Shown: positions 1-8,256, counted from the stretch's first letter. The stretch is 64,000 bases of DNA from DT-110 sp030148525 (GCA_965227445.1 OZ245751.1:682001-746000); one strand, 5' to 3'. Notes: generated by a model not told the origin, from the letters alone. Program-made: numbers and translations.

Positions 1-375
1 CCAATACTCAATACTGCCGGCCGACACGTACCGGTCAAACTGATTATCTGCGAATGGCAGATTTTCGGCATCGCCCAGCAGGAACGTACAGCCCTGGAGC
101 TCGGGTTTGCGTTTGGCGTGCGACATTTGGTGAGGGCTTTGGTCCATACAGGTGACCCTTATTGGAGGAACTCGTTTGACAATACCCTCGGTAGTAAATC
201 CCGTGCCGGACCCTACGTCCACCACCTGCAGGTCGTCGGGCGACCAATCGACCAGATCGAGGGAGGCTTCCCGCATGGGGACCGTCCAGAATAGCGGGTT
301 GACCAGTTTGTCGTAGAAAATGGACAGAAACCGGTAAAACCAGTAAGCTTCCTGTTTGTGTTGTACCAGGCGCAT
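1..375 (-). CDS. VTE3-like quinone (MPBQ/MSBQ-type) methyltransferase, C-terminus outside window
   Basis: SAM-dependent class I methyltransferase of which the first 125 residues are in the window. The SAM-binding motif I reads VVDVGSGTGFTT (about residues 47-58), followed by a DQSPHQ block, GDAENLPF and RYVSAGSIEYW. The last blocks closely match what I remember of plant VTE3, which methylates the aromatic ring of tocopherol and plastoquinone precursors. Start ATG at 373-375, 10 nt after the ferredoxin stop. It is the third gene of a leftward operon with a ferredoxin and a geranylgeranyl reductase-type enzyme, which suggests a job on a prenylated quinone. Exact substrate is inference; menaquinone or another prenylquinone are both possible. 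Confidence 0.8.
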   Translation of the reverse strand, partial: MRLVQHKQEAYWFYRFLSIFYDKLVNPLFWTVPMREASLDLVDWSPDDLQVVDVGSGTGFTTEGIVKRVPPIRVTCMDQSPHQMSHAKRKPELQGCTFLLGDAENLPFADNQFDRYVSAGSIEYW

Positions 376-385
376 AGATGTTGGG

Positions 386-625
386 TTAGCGATGATAAGG
401 TGATTGGTTGCCGTTGGTGGCGGATGTTATTTCGGTATGATCAATGGTGGAGACCGGGCAAATATCTTCGCAGAGCATGCAGGCGATATCACAGGGCCGA
501 TCCACGGCGATAGTGTCAAAGGGGCTGATAAAGGGCTCCGGTTGTGGACAAATGGCCACGCAGGCACCGCAGTTTATGCAGGCATTCCAGCCAATATCGA
601 ATAGTACCGGTGTGCGGTCAGACAT
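386..625 (-). CDS. 2x[4Fe-4S] ferredoxin
   Basis: 79-residue ferredoxin with two cluster motifs: C16-x2-C19-x2-C22-x3-C26-P and C45-x3-C49-x2-C52-x3-C56-P. The second has a CxxxCxxC spacing that differs slightly from the classical clostridial pattern. I chose the ATG at 623-625 (MSDRTP) rather than a longer upstream frame because it lies 2 nt after the stop of the preceding reductase gene and gives a normal ferredoxin. Its place between a flavin-dependent prenyl reductase and a quinone methyltransferase suggests that it is the dedicated electron donor of the reductase, as ferredoxin is for archaeal geranylgeranyl reductase. Confidence 0.9.
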   Translation of the reverse strand: MSDRTPVLFDIGWNACINCGACVAICPQPEPFISPFDTIAVDRPCDIACMLCEDICPVSTIDHTEITSATNGNQSPYHR

Positions 626-627
626 GC

Positions 628-1806
628 TTAGATCTTTTTGTATTCGGATTCGGGGCTGAAATAACTGGACATGGTCCCGAACAGGGCGAGGTCGCGTGCA
701 GGGACGTCTTTCTCCCGGAAAATATCCGTTTTGACATCGTAGAGTTTCCACATTTTTCGACCTAATTCCTCATACCAGGCGTCCTGACAGGCCGCTAACT
801 GATCGGCTCGTGTCGGCTGATCAGTCGATAAATGCTCGGTCAGGAACCGGGCAGCAATGGCCCCGCCACTCAGGGCCGTGTGGATACCGCCTCCGGTGAT
901 GGGATTTACGTGGCGTGCAGCATCGCCTACCAAAATCATATGATCGGCGTACTGAACCCGCAGCGGGGCTGCCAGTGGTACCCCGCCACCCTGTATCTCC
1001 AGGATGCGGGAATTTTGAAATCGTTCTTTAAAAAAGGACTCCTCCATAAAGTGCTGGAGATGCCATTGTGCATCCCGATCGGTAAAGGTGGGAATTACAC
1101 CAAGGCCGATCTCCGCATACCCGTGTCCTTTCGGGAATACCCAGGCGTAGCCGCCCGGTGCCCATTCGTGGCCGGTAATAATTTCGAGCAGACCCTCGGT
1201 TTCGACCTGGTCAACTACGTACTGCAGGCAACTGGCTAATTCATTAATGCGGATGTGGGTTCGGAGTCCGGCCCATTTGCCCACCTGGGACATGAGGCCA
1301 TCGGCCCCAACCACGACCCGGCAACGTACGGAGGTTTCCCGCCGGAAATGACGAAGTCTTACGCGACATTGCCCGTCGTCCAGCGATTCGTAGCCCAATC
1401 CCTCGGTCTTGAGCTTTACGGTGGCGCCGGCTCGTTCGGCCAGCGTCATTAAATAGCGGTCAAAACGACGCCGGTCCACCACGTAGCCCAGTGGCTTTTT
1501 ACCTTCTCCGGGGCCATACTCGTCAGATTTGAGCATGCGGTAGTCAATACGGGTCATACCGCCCGCCTGATCATAGATGCCGAAACCATAGATGGGTTCC
1601 TGAATAAATTCGTCGGTGATGGGAATGTTTACCTCTTCCAGAGCGTGGCGGCTTACGGCACCGGAACATTGGACGGGAGCACCCAGTTCCTGGCGTTTGT
1701 CGATCAACAGAACCGAGAGATGGCGTTCAGCCAAAATGCGGGCAGTAGTTGCTCCGGCCGGACCCGAGCCAATTACTACTACATCGTAAAAGGTGTCGTG
1801 CATCAA
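628..1806 (-). CDS. Geranylgeranyl reductase-family FAD-dependent oxidoreductase
   Basis: 392-residue flavoprotein. An N-terminal dinucleotide-binding motif GSGPAGATTA (residues about 13-22), a cysteine in the PVQCSGAVS segment typical of the geranylgeranyl reductase family, and a second FAD motif (LVGDAARHVNPITGGGIHTA) identify it. Family members saturate prenyl chains of chlorophyll, archaeal lipids or menaquinone. First gene of a three-gene leftward operon with ferredoxin and a VTE3-like methyltransferase, so partial saturation of a quinone side chain is the best inference. Start is either of two adjacent ATGs (1804-1806 or 1801-1803). Confidence 0.85.
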   Translation of the reverse strand: MMHDTFYDVVVIGSGPAGATTARILAERHLSVLLIDKRQELGAPVQCSGAVSRHALEEVNIPITDEFIQEPIYGFGIYDQAGGMTRIDYRMLKSDEYGPGEGKKPLGYVVDRRRFDRYLMTLAERAGATVKLKTEGLGYESLDDGQCRVRLRHFRRETSVRCRVVVGADGLMSQVGKWAGLRTHIRINELASCLQYVVDQVETEGLLEIITGHEWAPGGYAWVFPKGHGYAEIGLGVIPTFTDRDAQWHLQHFMEESFFKERFQNSRILEIQGGGVPLAAPLRVQYADHMILVGDAARHVNPITGGGIHTALSGGAIAARFLTEHLSTDQPTRADQLAACQDAWYEELGRKMWKLYDVKTDIFREKDVPARDLALFGTMSSYFSPESEYKKI

Positions 1807-2136
1807 TAGTGTGCTTTGTGGTCAGATCCGCTGCGGGTATACGCAGGTAGGAAAGACCACCATCAGGGCATGACCATAAGATAGGGAAAATAAAAAAAGG
1901 AGCAACCACCTAAGTGGTTACCCCTCACACTATGAAACACTATATCTTTATTAGCTTACCTATTTAGTGGTAAGCAATAACCGTGCCAAAAAAGCGCAAT
2001 GCACCAGAGGCACAGAAATCTGCGGCGTTGAAAGAAGGATAATATTCAGAGACTGGCTTAAACATGTGTAATGTATTAAGATATTTTCAATTTCACAAGC
2101 ACTGACATCTGCTTTATTGCAAAGGCCGTGCCAGAA
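1807..2136. other. Intergenic region with two small hairpins
   Basis: No gene seen in about 330 bases. It holds two short perfect inverted repeats: AACCAC/GTGGTT at 1904-1919 and GCTTACC/GGTAAGC at 1954-1975. The promoter of the leftward reductase operon should lie here, but I see no convincing TAnnTTTG element. Confidence 0.5.
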
Positions 2137-2589
2137 TCACCCTTTTTCAAAAAAAATCTTACCATTCCACCATTCTTTTTCGATGATAGCCCGGTTTTTC
2201 TCGTAAAAAGCCACCGCCGGGGTATTCCAGTCGAGCACTTGCCACTTTACCAGGCGGCATCCTTCTTTTTTGGCGGCAGCCAGGAAAGCATCGAAAAGCA
2301 TCTGGCCGATGCCTTTTTGCCGAAAGGCTTCCCGCACGACAAAATCTTCCAGATACATCATTTTACCCTTCCAGGTGGAATAGGTCATATAATAGAGGAC
2401 CATACCGACCACCTGGCCGTCGGATTCCGCCACCTGACATTGAAATACCCCATCCGCAAAGTCGCGGCGGTATTCCTCCTGACTGGCAATAAACTCTTGT
2501 TCGGCTTTCTCATAGATGGCGAGCTCCCTGACCAGATCGTGGATAGCGGGAATATCGTCTTGTTTGGCCTGACGTATACGTAGGGACAT
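2137..2589 (-). CDS. GNAT N-acetyltransferase, diamine/thialysine acetyltransferase-like
   Basis: 150 residues, the full length of a single GNAT domain. The acetyl-CoA pyrophosphate-binding motif is R90-QKGIG-95. The blocks YYMTYSTWKGKMMYLEDFVV (65-84) and QVLDWNTPAVAFYEK are characteristic of the spermidine/spermine and thialysine acetyltransferase (SAT) group. It would transfer acetyl from acetyl-CoA to a primary amine in the cytoplasm. The gene lies 3 nt downstream of the acylphosphatase gene on the same strand, so they probably share a transcript. Substrate cannot be read from sequence. Confidence 0.88.
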   Translation of the reverse strand: MSLRIRQAKQDDIPAIHDLVRELAIYEKAEQEFIASQEEYRRDFADGVFQCQVAESDGQVVGMVLYYMTYSTWKGKMMYLEDFVVREAFRQKGIGQMLFDAFLAAAKKEGCRLVKWQVLDWNTPAVAFYEKNRAIIEKEWWNGKIFFEKG

Positions 2590-2592
2590 GGC

Positions 2593-2862
2593 TTAGCGTT
2601 GAATCTGAAAGGAATGGAAGGACTGTTCGGCAACGGAGGTCACCTCTACGCCGGAAACCCGGGCTCTGGGCGGACCCTGTTTGCACCATTCGATCAGGGC
2701 CTGGCAGTTTTCTTCAGCACCCTGAATAATGGCGTGCACCCGGCCATCAGGCAGGTTTTCGACAAAACCGGTTAGTTCTAATTCCCGGGCCTGGGCCACA
2801 GTGGATGCTCGATAATAAACACCCTGGACGGTCCCGGAAATATGTAATTCGTAGGAAGCCAT
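2593..2862 (-). CDS. acyP: Acylphosphatase
   Basis: 89-residue protein of the usual acylphosphatase length. It contains the signature GTVQGVYYR with catalytic Arg18 and GFVENLPDGRV with catalytic Asn36. The enzyme hydrolyses acyl phosphates such as acetyl phosphate or carbamoyl phosphate. Followed closely by the GNAT gene on the same strand; divergent from the M90 peptidase gene. Confidence 0.93.
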   Translation of the reverse strand: MASYELHISGTVQGVYYRASTVAQARELELTGFVENLPDGRVHAIIQGAEENCQALIEWCKQGPPRARVSGVEVTSVAEQSFHSFQIQR

Positions 2863-2959
2863 GATACGTAGTCAGCCTTTCGTTGCGTTTATTCAAGGGT
2901 CAAAGGTATTGATTTTCGAGCGGCTTTGCGACCTTGCATCCGTAAACGGCAGCCTTTCT

Positions 2960-3853
2960 ATGACGAAACGACAATGGGATATACTAATCGGTCTGTTCAC
3001 CCTCGCCATTCTGAGCGGATTTGCCTGGGTTATTGCTCCAATCGCCACAACACAACCCCTCCGATTTGGGGTGCTGGTCCTGATCGGACTGGGCTTCGGT
3101 TATATGGTTTGGCGGGGACGAACGGCTACCCGGCGAGCCAGACGTCAGGCCACCGCGAAACCTTTTCCCGTAGGCTACCGTCGGATACTGCGCGAGCGGG
3201 TAGATTTCTATCAACGCTTATCTCCTTCCGAAAAAGAACGTTTTGAACGAAAGGTGCAGTGGTTCCTGGCCGATACCGACATTACGGGTGTCGGTACGGA
3301 GGTAGACGACCTTAGCCGGGTTTTGGTGGCAGCCAGCGCGGTAATTCCCATCTTTGGATTCGACGATTGGCATTACGGTAATGTCGATGAAGTATTATTA
3401 TACCCCGGATCATTCGACAGCCATACCTTTGCGCAGGAAGGAGAGGGGCGCAATACCCTCGGTATGGTAGGCACGGGGGCGATGGGGCGTAAGGTGATTC
3501 TTTCCAAACCAGCAGTCATTAATGGTTTTCTGCGACAAGCCGACGGGCATAATACCGGCATACACGAATTTGTGCATTTACTGGATGCATCGGATGGCTC
3601 CTACGATGGCATTCCGGCCTTACTGGATAAAAAATACGTCACACCCTGGATGGGGATGATGTACCGGGAAATGAAAAAGATCGAACACGGTCATTCCATC
3701 CTGCGGGAATACGGTGCTACCAATAAAGTGGAATTCTTCGCGGTTGCGAGTGAGCTGTTCTTCGAGCGACCGGAAAAGATGCGCACGACTCATCCGAAGT
3801 TATACGATCTGCTGACCAAGCTTTTTCAGGTGCCTTCCGGCAAAAAGGCTTGA
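2960..3853 (+). CDS. mtfA: Zinc-dependent peptidase of the MtfA/M90 family
   Basis: 297 residues from the ATG at 2960. Two hydrophobic segments (about 7-29 and 36-52) anchor the N-terminus in the membrane. The catalytic domain carries H202-EFVH-206, and the later block KVEFFAVASELFFERP supplies the probable third zinc ligand, as in MtfA. In Escherichia coli MtfA is a peptidase linked to the glucose repressor Mlc; here a general cytoplasmic or membrane-associated peptidase role is all that can be said. An in-frame upstream ATG overlaps the divergent acylphosphatase start and would precede the membrane helix with an unlikely extension, so I prefer 2960. Confidence 0.87.
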   Translation: MTKRQWDILIGLFTLAILSGFAWVIAPIATTQPLRFGVLVLIGLGFGYMVWRGRTATRRARRQATAKPFPVGYRRILRERVDFYQRLSPSEKERFERKVQWFLADTDITGVGTEVDDLSRVLVAASAVIPIFGFDDWHYGNVDEVLLYPGSFDSHTFAQEGEGRNTLGMVGTGAMGRKVILSKPAVINGFLRQADGHNTGIHEFVHLLDASDGSYDGIPALLDKKYVTPWMGMMYREMKKIEHGHSILREYGATNKVEFFAVASELFFERPEKMRTTHPKLYDLLTKLFQVPSGKKA

Positions 3854-4277
3854 CAAGCTCATTCTTCAGTTGGCAGTCTCCGGTCTTCAGTCAGCAGTTC
3901 TCAGCAGGCAGTAGGCAGTTTAAGCCCATCCGCTTCAGCGGTGGGAGTGAAGTCAGTAACCGTCCCATCTTTCCTGTGGTTCGTCGGCCTATTTTGGAGA
4001 GTCCGTATTTGACAGTTCTCAGCATGCAGTCTCCAGTCTTCAGTCTAAACTTGCCTTTTTCACGCGGTGAACGCAGCCCGTACGGGCGGTGGTTCGCAGT
4101 GGAATTCGCAAGGCAGGCTCCACGCTCCACGCAATAAAGAGCAAAGACACAGTAGAACAGTAAAACTAAAGCAGCTGAGCTCAGGCGGGTCCCTTAAGTC
4201 GCTGTGGACTTGTTCTTGGCGCGATCCAGAGGATCAGCGATCCACCTCAAACCCCAAACCTCAAACCTCAAACCTGT
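3854..4277. repeat. Intergenic region made of 7-bp-period repeats
   Basis: No gene. Three blocks with a 7-base period: 3866-3922 (units such as AGTTGGC, AGTCTCC, AGTCAGC, AGTAGGC), 4011-4047 (units such as GCAGTCT, CCAGTCT, TCAGTCT), and 4246-4276 (units CCTCAAA, CCCCAAA, CCTCAAA). A GCTCCAC doublet lies at 4117-4132. The same unit types recur between other genes of this window. The mini-hairpin GCCTTCCGGCAAAAA overlaps the end of the preceding gene (3832-3846). Confidence 0.7.
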
Positions 4278-4802
4278 TTATCCTTTTTTCCGGGTATAAT
4301 TGATGCGCCATTGCAGCGTCCAGGTTTCGCCGGCATCGTGCGATATTTCCCAGTCCCAGGTCATGGCCTCCTCTGTGATATTGTAAAAGACCATCCGCTG
4401 GGTGACCTTTCGACCATCCGCAAGCTCAGTAACCCCTGTCTGGAAAAAACGCCGATCGCCCTCTTTACGACCAGTAAAATCGTAGTAACCACCCTGATTA
4501 TCGGCCCATGCCTGCTTCCAGCGTTTGTACCTGGGTTGATACACCGAGAGGCTGGTTCCCTTAAAGCCTTTGCTGGCCCCTTCCAGTATCCGAAACTGCT
4601 CCTGCAGCACCCGGCCGTCCAGGGTTTTGGTGATAGTGTTGGTTCCTCGTCCTGTTTGGCCACCCGGTTCGTCCCAGGTGGCGTCCCAGGTGCCTACCCA
4701 AAAATCGAAATGGGTTTCGGGAGCGATGGTGTCAGGGGTGTGTGCGTTCAGATGAACTGAAAAGGCCAACAAAAAGGCTGATAAGCGAATGCAAGAAATC
4801 AT
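4278..4802 (-). CDS. Secreted DUF1579-like protein
   Basis: 174 residues with an N-terminal signal peptide (hydrophobic residues about 4-17, followed by LNAHTPD). The mature start FDFWVGTWDATWDEPGG is typical of DUF1579-like, lipocalin-like single-domain proteins, and the later blocks (GTSLSVYQP, MTWDWEISHDAGETW) agree with it. No catalytic motif is visible and function is unknown. Divergently placed from the AraC-type regulator at 4955, with a 26-bp palindrome between them. Confidence 0.75.
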   Translation of the reverse strand: MISCIRLSAFLLAFSVHLNAHTPDTIAPETHFDFWVGTWDATWDEPGGQTGRGTNTITKTLDGRVLQEQFRILEGASKGFKGTSLSVYQPRYKRWKQAWADNQGGYYDFTGRKEGDRRFFQTGVTELADGRKVTQRMVFYNITEEAMTWDWEISHDAGETWTLQWRINYTRKKG

Positions 4803-4846
4803 GTCGGGTGATTTTTCCAGCAGTATATCACCAGTTCTGTTTTATG

Positions 4847-4872
4847 GTGTAAATCTTTATAAAGGTTTACAC
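4847..4872. promoter_or_regulatory. 26-bp palindrome between divergent genes, possible operator
   Basis: GTGTAAA at 4847-4853 and TTTACAC at 4866-4872 form the outer arms; the centre CTTTATAAAG is self-complementary. Only one base pair of the whole palindrome is mismatched. It lies 44 bp from the start of the leftward secreted protein and 82 bp from the AraC-type regulator, a position expected for a dimeric regulator site acting on one or both genes. That the neighbouring AraC protein binds it is inference. Confidence 0.45.
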
Positions 4873-4954
4873 ATCGGGCAGATCCCGTGGGCATGGTAAC
4901 CGGATTGCCTGTATTTTACCGGAACCACATTTTCTGCGAACGTATACCACTGTT

Positions 4955-6079
4955 ATGAACGAGATGGATGTTATTGAGCCGGGTTTTTCTCCGTGGACGG
5001 TACTCTTGTCGGTGATCGCGCTGGTCGGACTGGTATTGATGGTTTTATTCGCCAGGGGAACCTCCCGTCTGGCCAGAGGGGAGCGATGGCTGGCCCTGCT
5101 CATGGGAGCTACGTCGGTCACGATGTGCTCCTATGTGTTATATTGGACCCACTACAATACGCAGTTTCCCTACCTGAATAATATCTGGCCCTTTTTGACT
5201 TTTCTGGTCGGCCCTTCCCTGTACTTTTATGTACGGGCCGTTTTTAAGGTCGAATCATCCCGCCGCGATTATTTGTTGCACTTCAGTCTGCCCGTTTTGG
5301 TCGGATTGTGCTCCCTGCCGGTATTGCTGAATAATGTGGGGGTTGACCTGGAGGCATCGCGGAACTGGTACATTATCGGTACCAATAAGGAGATGCTTAT
5401 CGCCCACCTGGTGACCTACACCTTCCTGGTTCATCGCATAGTGCAAAACGATTGGCAGGTCGACGACAACCTGAAAGCCTGGTCCCGGATAATCGTAAAA
5501 GGGCTGGTCGCCTACACGATTGGGTTTTTGTCTTATTTCATGCTCGTAAACGCTACCTTTTTTAGCGTGGAGTGGGATTATGCCATTAGCCTGGTAATGT
5601 CGGCCGGTATCCTGACGATCGCCTATATGGGATTTTGGCAAAAGCCGGTCTTTGCCGGTAAACCAGTGCAAGATCTGCTGCCCGGGCAAAGGTACGCTAC
5701 TTCCATGCTCACCGAAGGTGCCAAGTCGGCCATTCAAAAGAAGATGGTCTATTTCCTGGAAGAAGAGAAGGTGTTTAAAGAAAATGAACTGCGTCTCGAC
5801 GATCTGGCTGCCTACCTGGATGTGAACCGGCATCAGCTAAGTCAGGTAATCAACGAGCACTACCAGGTCAATTTTTTTGAACTTATCAACGGTTATCGGG
5901 TGCGTTACGTACAGGAGCTTCTGCGGCATCCCGAGTACGAACACTACACCATCCAGCAGCTGGCCTTTGAATCTGGTTTCAATAACAAAGCCTCTTTCAA
6001 CCGCTATTTTAAAAAGGAGACAGGGTTTACACCTTCCGCCTACCGGCTTCGGGAAAAGCAGAAGCGTGTAAAAGGATAA
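4955..6079 (+). CDS. Membrane-bound AraC-family transcriptional regulator (7TM + AraC HTH)
   Basis: 374 residues. The N-terminal 240 residues form about seven hydrophobic helices (first near 15-32), and the C-terminal 100 residues are an AraC DNA-binding domain with two helix-turn-helices: LDDLAAYLDVNRHQLSQVINEH and YTIQQLAFESGFNNKASFNRYF, ending KKETGFTPSAYR. This architecture is common in Bacteroidota, where the membrane part presumably senses a signal. The downstream amidohydrolase begins 54 nt later on the same strand. The stop is followed by the mini-hairpin GCCTTCCGGCAAAAA at 6083. Confidence 0.9.
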   Translation: MNEMDVIEPGFSPWTVLLSVIALVGLVLMVLFARGTSRLARGERWLALLMGATSVTMCSYVLYWTHYNTQFPYLNNIWPFLTFLVGPSLYFYVRAVFKVESSRRDYLLHFSLPVLVGLCSLPVLLNNVGVDLEASRNWYIIGTNKEMLIAHLVTYTFLVHRIVQNDWQVDDNLKAWSRIIVKGLVAYTIGFLSYFMLVNATFFSVEWDYAISLVMSAGILTIAYMGFWQKPVFAGKPVQDLLPGQRYATSMLTEGAKSAIQKKMVYFLEEEKVFKENELRLDDLAAYLDVNRHQLSQVINEHYQVNFFELINGYRVRYVQELLRHPEYEHYTIQQLAFESGFNNKASFNRYFKKETGFTPSAYRLREKQKRVKG

Positions 6080-6133
6080 GGTGCCTTCCGGCAAAAAAGC
6101 ATATTTTCCGTTCATCAAACGAATAGTTAAATC

Positions 6134-7855
6134 ATGATGAACAAACCATTTCTATGGGCGATACTGTTTCTGGTCGCCCTGACTGCCTGCCAACCAACCG
6201 GTGCAGACGAGGAAGTAGCCGATACCATCCTGCAAAACGGCAATATCTATACCGCTAATGATGAGCAGCCTACGGCTCAGGCGATTGCCATAAAGGGCGA
6301 TAAGATCCTGGCGATCGGTTCCAACGAGGATATGGAAACCTACGCCGGGGAGGCAACGGCAACCATCGATCTCGAAGGGCAGTTTGTGATGCCCGGCTTC
6401 ATTGAAGGGCACGGACACTTTCAGGGGGTAGGCCGTATGGCCATGAATCTGAATTTCCTGCGATCAGACAGCTGGGACGATATTGTTGCCGAAGTAGCCA
6501 AAGCGGCTGAAGAAGCAGAGCCCGGCGAATGGATCATTGGTCGCGGCTGGCACCAGGAGAAGTGGCGGGAAACGCCCGACCGCAACGTGCTGGGGTACCC
6601 CTACCACGATGACCTCAGTGAGGTATCTCCCCTCAATCCGGTATTGTTACGGCACGCCAGCGGCCATGCCCTTTTTGCCAACGCCAAAGCCATGCAAATG
6701 GCGGGGATTACGGCCGAAACCCCCAACCCGGTCGGCGGCGAGATCGTGCGGGATAGCCGGGGTAACCCCATCGGCGTATTCGAAGAGAATGCCGAAGGCC
6801 TCATTGACCGGGTCTATAATGCCTACATGATGCGCCGCCCTAAGGAAGCCAACGTAAGGGATTGGATGCGGGCCAACCGACTGGCGCAAGACGAGTGCCT
6901 GCGCAAAGGCATTACCTCCTTCCAGGACGCCGGCTCCTCCTATACGGATATTGAGCGCTTCAACCGGCTGGCCGAGAATGACAGCCTGGACGTACGTTTG
7001 TACGTCATGTTGCGCCACAGTTACGACCGCATGAACGGGAACCTGGATGGCTTCCCCATCATCAATGCCGGAAACAACACCTTCACCTGCCGCGCCATTA
7101 AGGCGGCGGTCGATGGCGCACTCGGCTCCTACGGTGCCTGGCTGCTGGAGCCCTACGAAGATAAGGCTGACTTCAGCGGGCAGAATACCACCTCGGTGGA
7201 GGAACTCACCAACATTGCTAAGCTCTGTATTGAGAACGATATGCAGTACTGTGTCCATGCCATTGGTGACCGTGCCAATCGGGAAGTACTGGATATTTTC
7301 GAAGCCCAGTTTGAGGCTCATCCGGACAAGGACGATCTGCGCTGGCGGATCGAGCATTCACAGCACCTGCATCCCGATGATATTCCCCGCTTTGCGGACA
7401 TGGGCGTAATTGCGGCCATGCAGGCTATTCACTGCACCAGCGATGCCCCTTTCGTCGTAAAGCGCCTGGGCGAGAAGCGCGCCAAAGAAGGAGCCTACGT
7501 CTGGAAATCACTCCTCGAATCGGGCGCCGTTGTGACTAATGGTACCGACGCGCCGGTGGAGGATGTGGACCCCATCGAGAGCTTCTACGCGACCGTTACC
7601 CGTAAGCGCATCGACAATGGGTTTGAGTTTTTCCCCGAACAGGCACTAAGCCGTGAAGAGGCCATTAAAACCTATACCCTGGCCAATGCATACGCGGCCT
7701 TTGAAGAAGGCATCAAGGGCAGCCTGGAACCCGGGAAGCTGGCCGACCTGGTCGTGTTATCACAGGATCTGGTCAACTGCACCGAAGAGCAGATCCTGGA
7801 AACCGAGGTGTTAAAGACCATGGTCGGTGGAGCATTCAAATACGAAAAGGAATAG
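6134..7855 (+). CDS. Amidohydrolase-family lipoprotein (YtcJ-like)
   Basis: 573 residues. A lipoprotein signal with lipobox LTAC (lipidated Cys19) means it is anchored in the outer or inner membrane on the periplasmic side. The amidohydrolase fold follows: an HGH metal-binding motif at 93-95, CVHAIGDRANREV, WRIEHSQHLHPDDI, and the late NGTDAPVEDVDP block, all typical of the YtcJ-like metal-dependent hydrolases. These act on cyclic or linear amides or similar bonds; substrate is unknown. Two adjacent ATGs (6134, 6137) are both possible. A hairpin terminator follows at 7888-7961. Confidence 0.88.
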   Translation: MMNKPFLWAILFLVALTACQPTGADEEVADTILQNGNIYTANDEQPTAQAIAIKGDKILAIGSNEDMETYAGEATATIDLEGQFVMPGFIEGHGHFQGVGRMAMNLNFLRSDSWDDIVAEVAKAAEEAEPGEWIIGRGWHQEKWRETPDRNVLGYPYHDDLSEVSPLNPVLLRHASGHALFANAKAMQMAGITAETPNPVGGEIVRDSRGNPIGVFEENAEGLIDRVYNAYMMRRPKEANVRDWMRANRLAQDECLRKGITSFQDAGSSYTDIERFNRLAENDSLDVRLYVMLRHSYDRMNGNLDGFPIINAGNNTFTCRAIKAAVDGALGSYGAWLLEPYEDKADFSGQNTTSVEELTNIAKLCIENDMQYCVHAIGDRANREVLDIFEAQFEAHPDKDDLRWRIEHSQHLHPDDIPRFADMGVIAAMQAIHCTSDAPFVVKRLGEKRAKEGAYVWKSLLESGAVVTNGTDAPVEDVDPIESFYATVTRKRIDNGFEFFPEQALSREEAIKTYTLANAYAAFEEGIKGSLEPGKLADLVVLSQDLVNCTEEQILETEVLKTMVGGAFKYEKE

Positions 7856-7887
7856 GCAGGACAATGGTCCTGGATTTCAATTAGCCT

Positions 7888-7961
7888 CTAAGCCCTTTTT
7901 TGGTCAGTTTTGCAACTTCTTACCGCCTGGTAAGGTATTACTGATCAAAAAAGGGCTTTAG
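7888..7961 (+). terminator. Long hairpin after the amidohydrolase gene
   Basis: Arms TAAGCCCTTTTTTGGTCAGT and ACTGATCAAAAAAGGGCTTTA pair with one G-T pair and one bulge, and an inner hairpin CTTACC/GGTAAG lies between. It sits 33 nt past the stop and abuts the inverted-repeat element starting at 7961. Terminator role is the simplest reading. Confidence 0.5.
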
Positions 7962-8243
7962 AGCGTGTTTGGGATTTATCCTTTGGACTGCAAATGTCTA
8001 TTATACCGACAACGAAGTGGTTTTGCTTCGCAGTACTTCGTGCTGGGAATCCAAACCACTTCGAGTCGAGTATATACTCGCGTGAAAAGGTTGGGCAAAG
8101 CCCAATCCTTTTCGGAAGCGGTATATTTGAACCTCACTGCAGCCTTTTTTCGCCCCGTAGCCATGCTACGAAGCTCAAAAAAGACTTTGTGAGAACCAAA
8201 TTCTAGACATTTTCGCCATCAAAAACAAATCCCAAACACGCTC
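7961..8243. mobile_element. 161-bp-type inverted-repeat element (family A), carrying a nested insertion
   Basis: The ends are perfect 17-bp inverted repeats (GAGCGTGTTTGGGATTT), flanked on both sides by TTA, a 3-bp target duplication. After removal of the nested family B element the remaining sequence is nearly identical to the reverse complement of the copy at 55345-55505. It has no ORF of its own and is non-autonomous (MITE-like). It ends only 13 bp before the bshB1 start codon, so it supplies the 5' region of that gene. The TNA target resembles that of some IS5-family groups (inference). Confidence 0.8.
8004..8123 (-). mobile_element. Family B hairpin element nested in family A
   Basis: Begins TACCGAC and ends GCGGTA, with a TA duplication at 8002-8003 and 8124-8125; the 55-kb family A copy shows the empty site. 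Reverse complement of the elements at 10950-11048 and 19266-19364 but 120 bp instead of 99 bp because one hairpin is longer. It contains three self-complementary blocks: a GGGCTTTGCCC loop, CGAGTATATACTCG, and GAAGTGGTTT/AAACCACTTC. Confidence 0.78.
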
Positions 8244-8256
8244 TTAATACACATAT

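Noticed and set aside
832..1452. Plus-strand open frames opposite the reductase gene
   Set aside because: They are antisense shadows of a well-supported flavoprotein gene.
2128..2583. 151-codon plus-strand frame opposite the GNAT gene
   Set aside because: The minus-strand frame has the complete acetyltransferase motifs; the plus-strand frame has none.
3850..4303. Open frames in the 7-bp repeat region
   Set aside because: They are translations of short-period repeats and resemble no protein.
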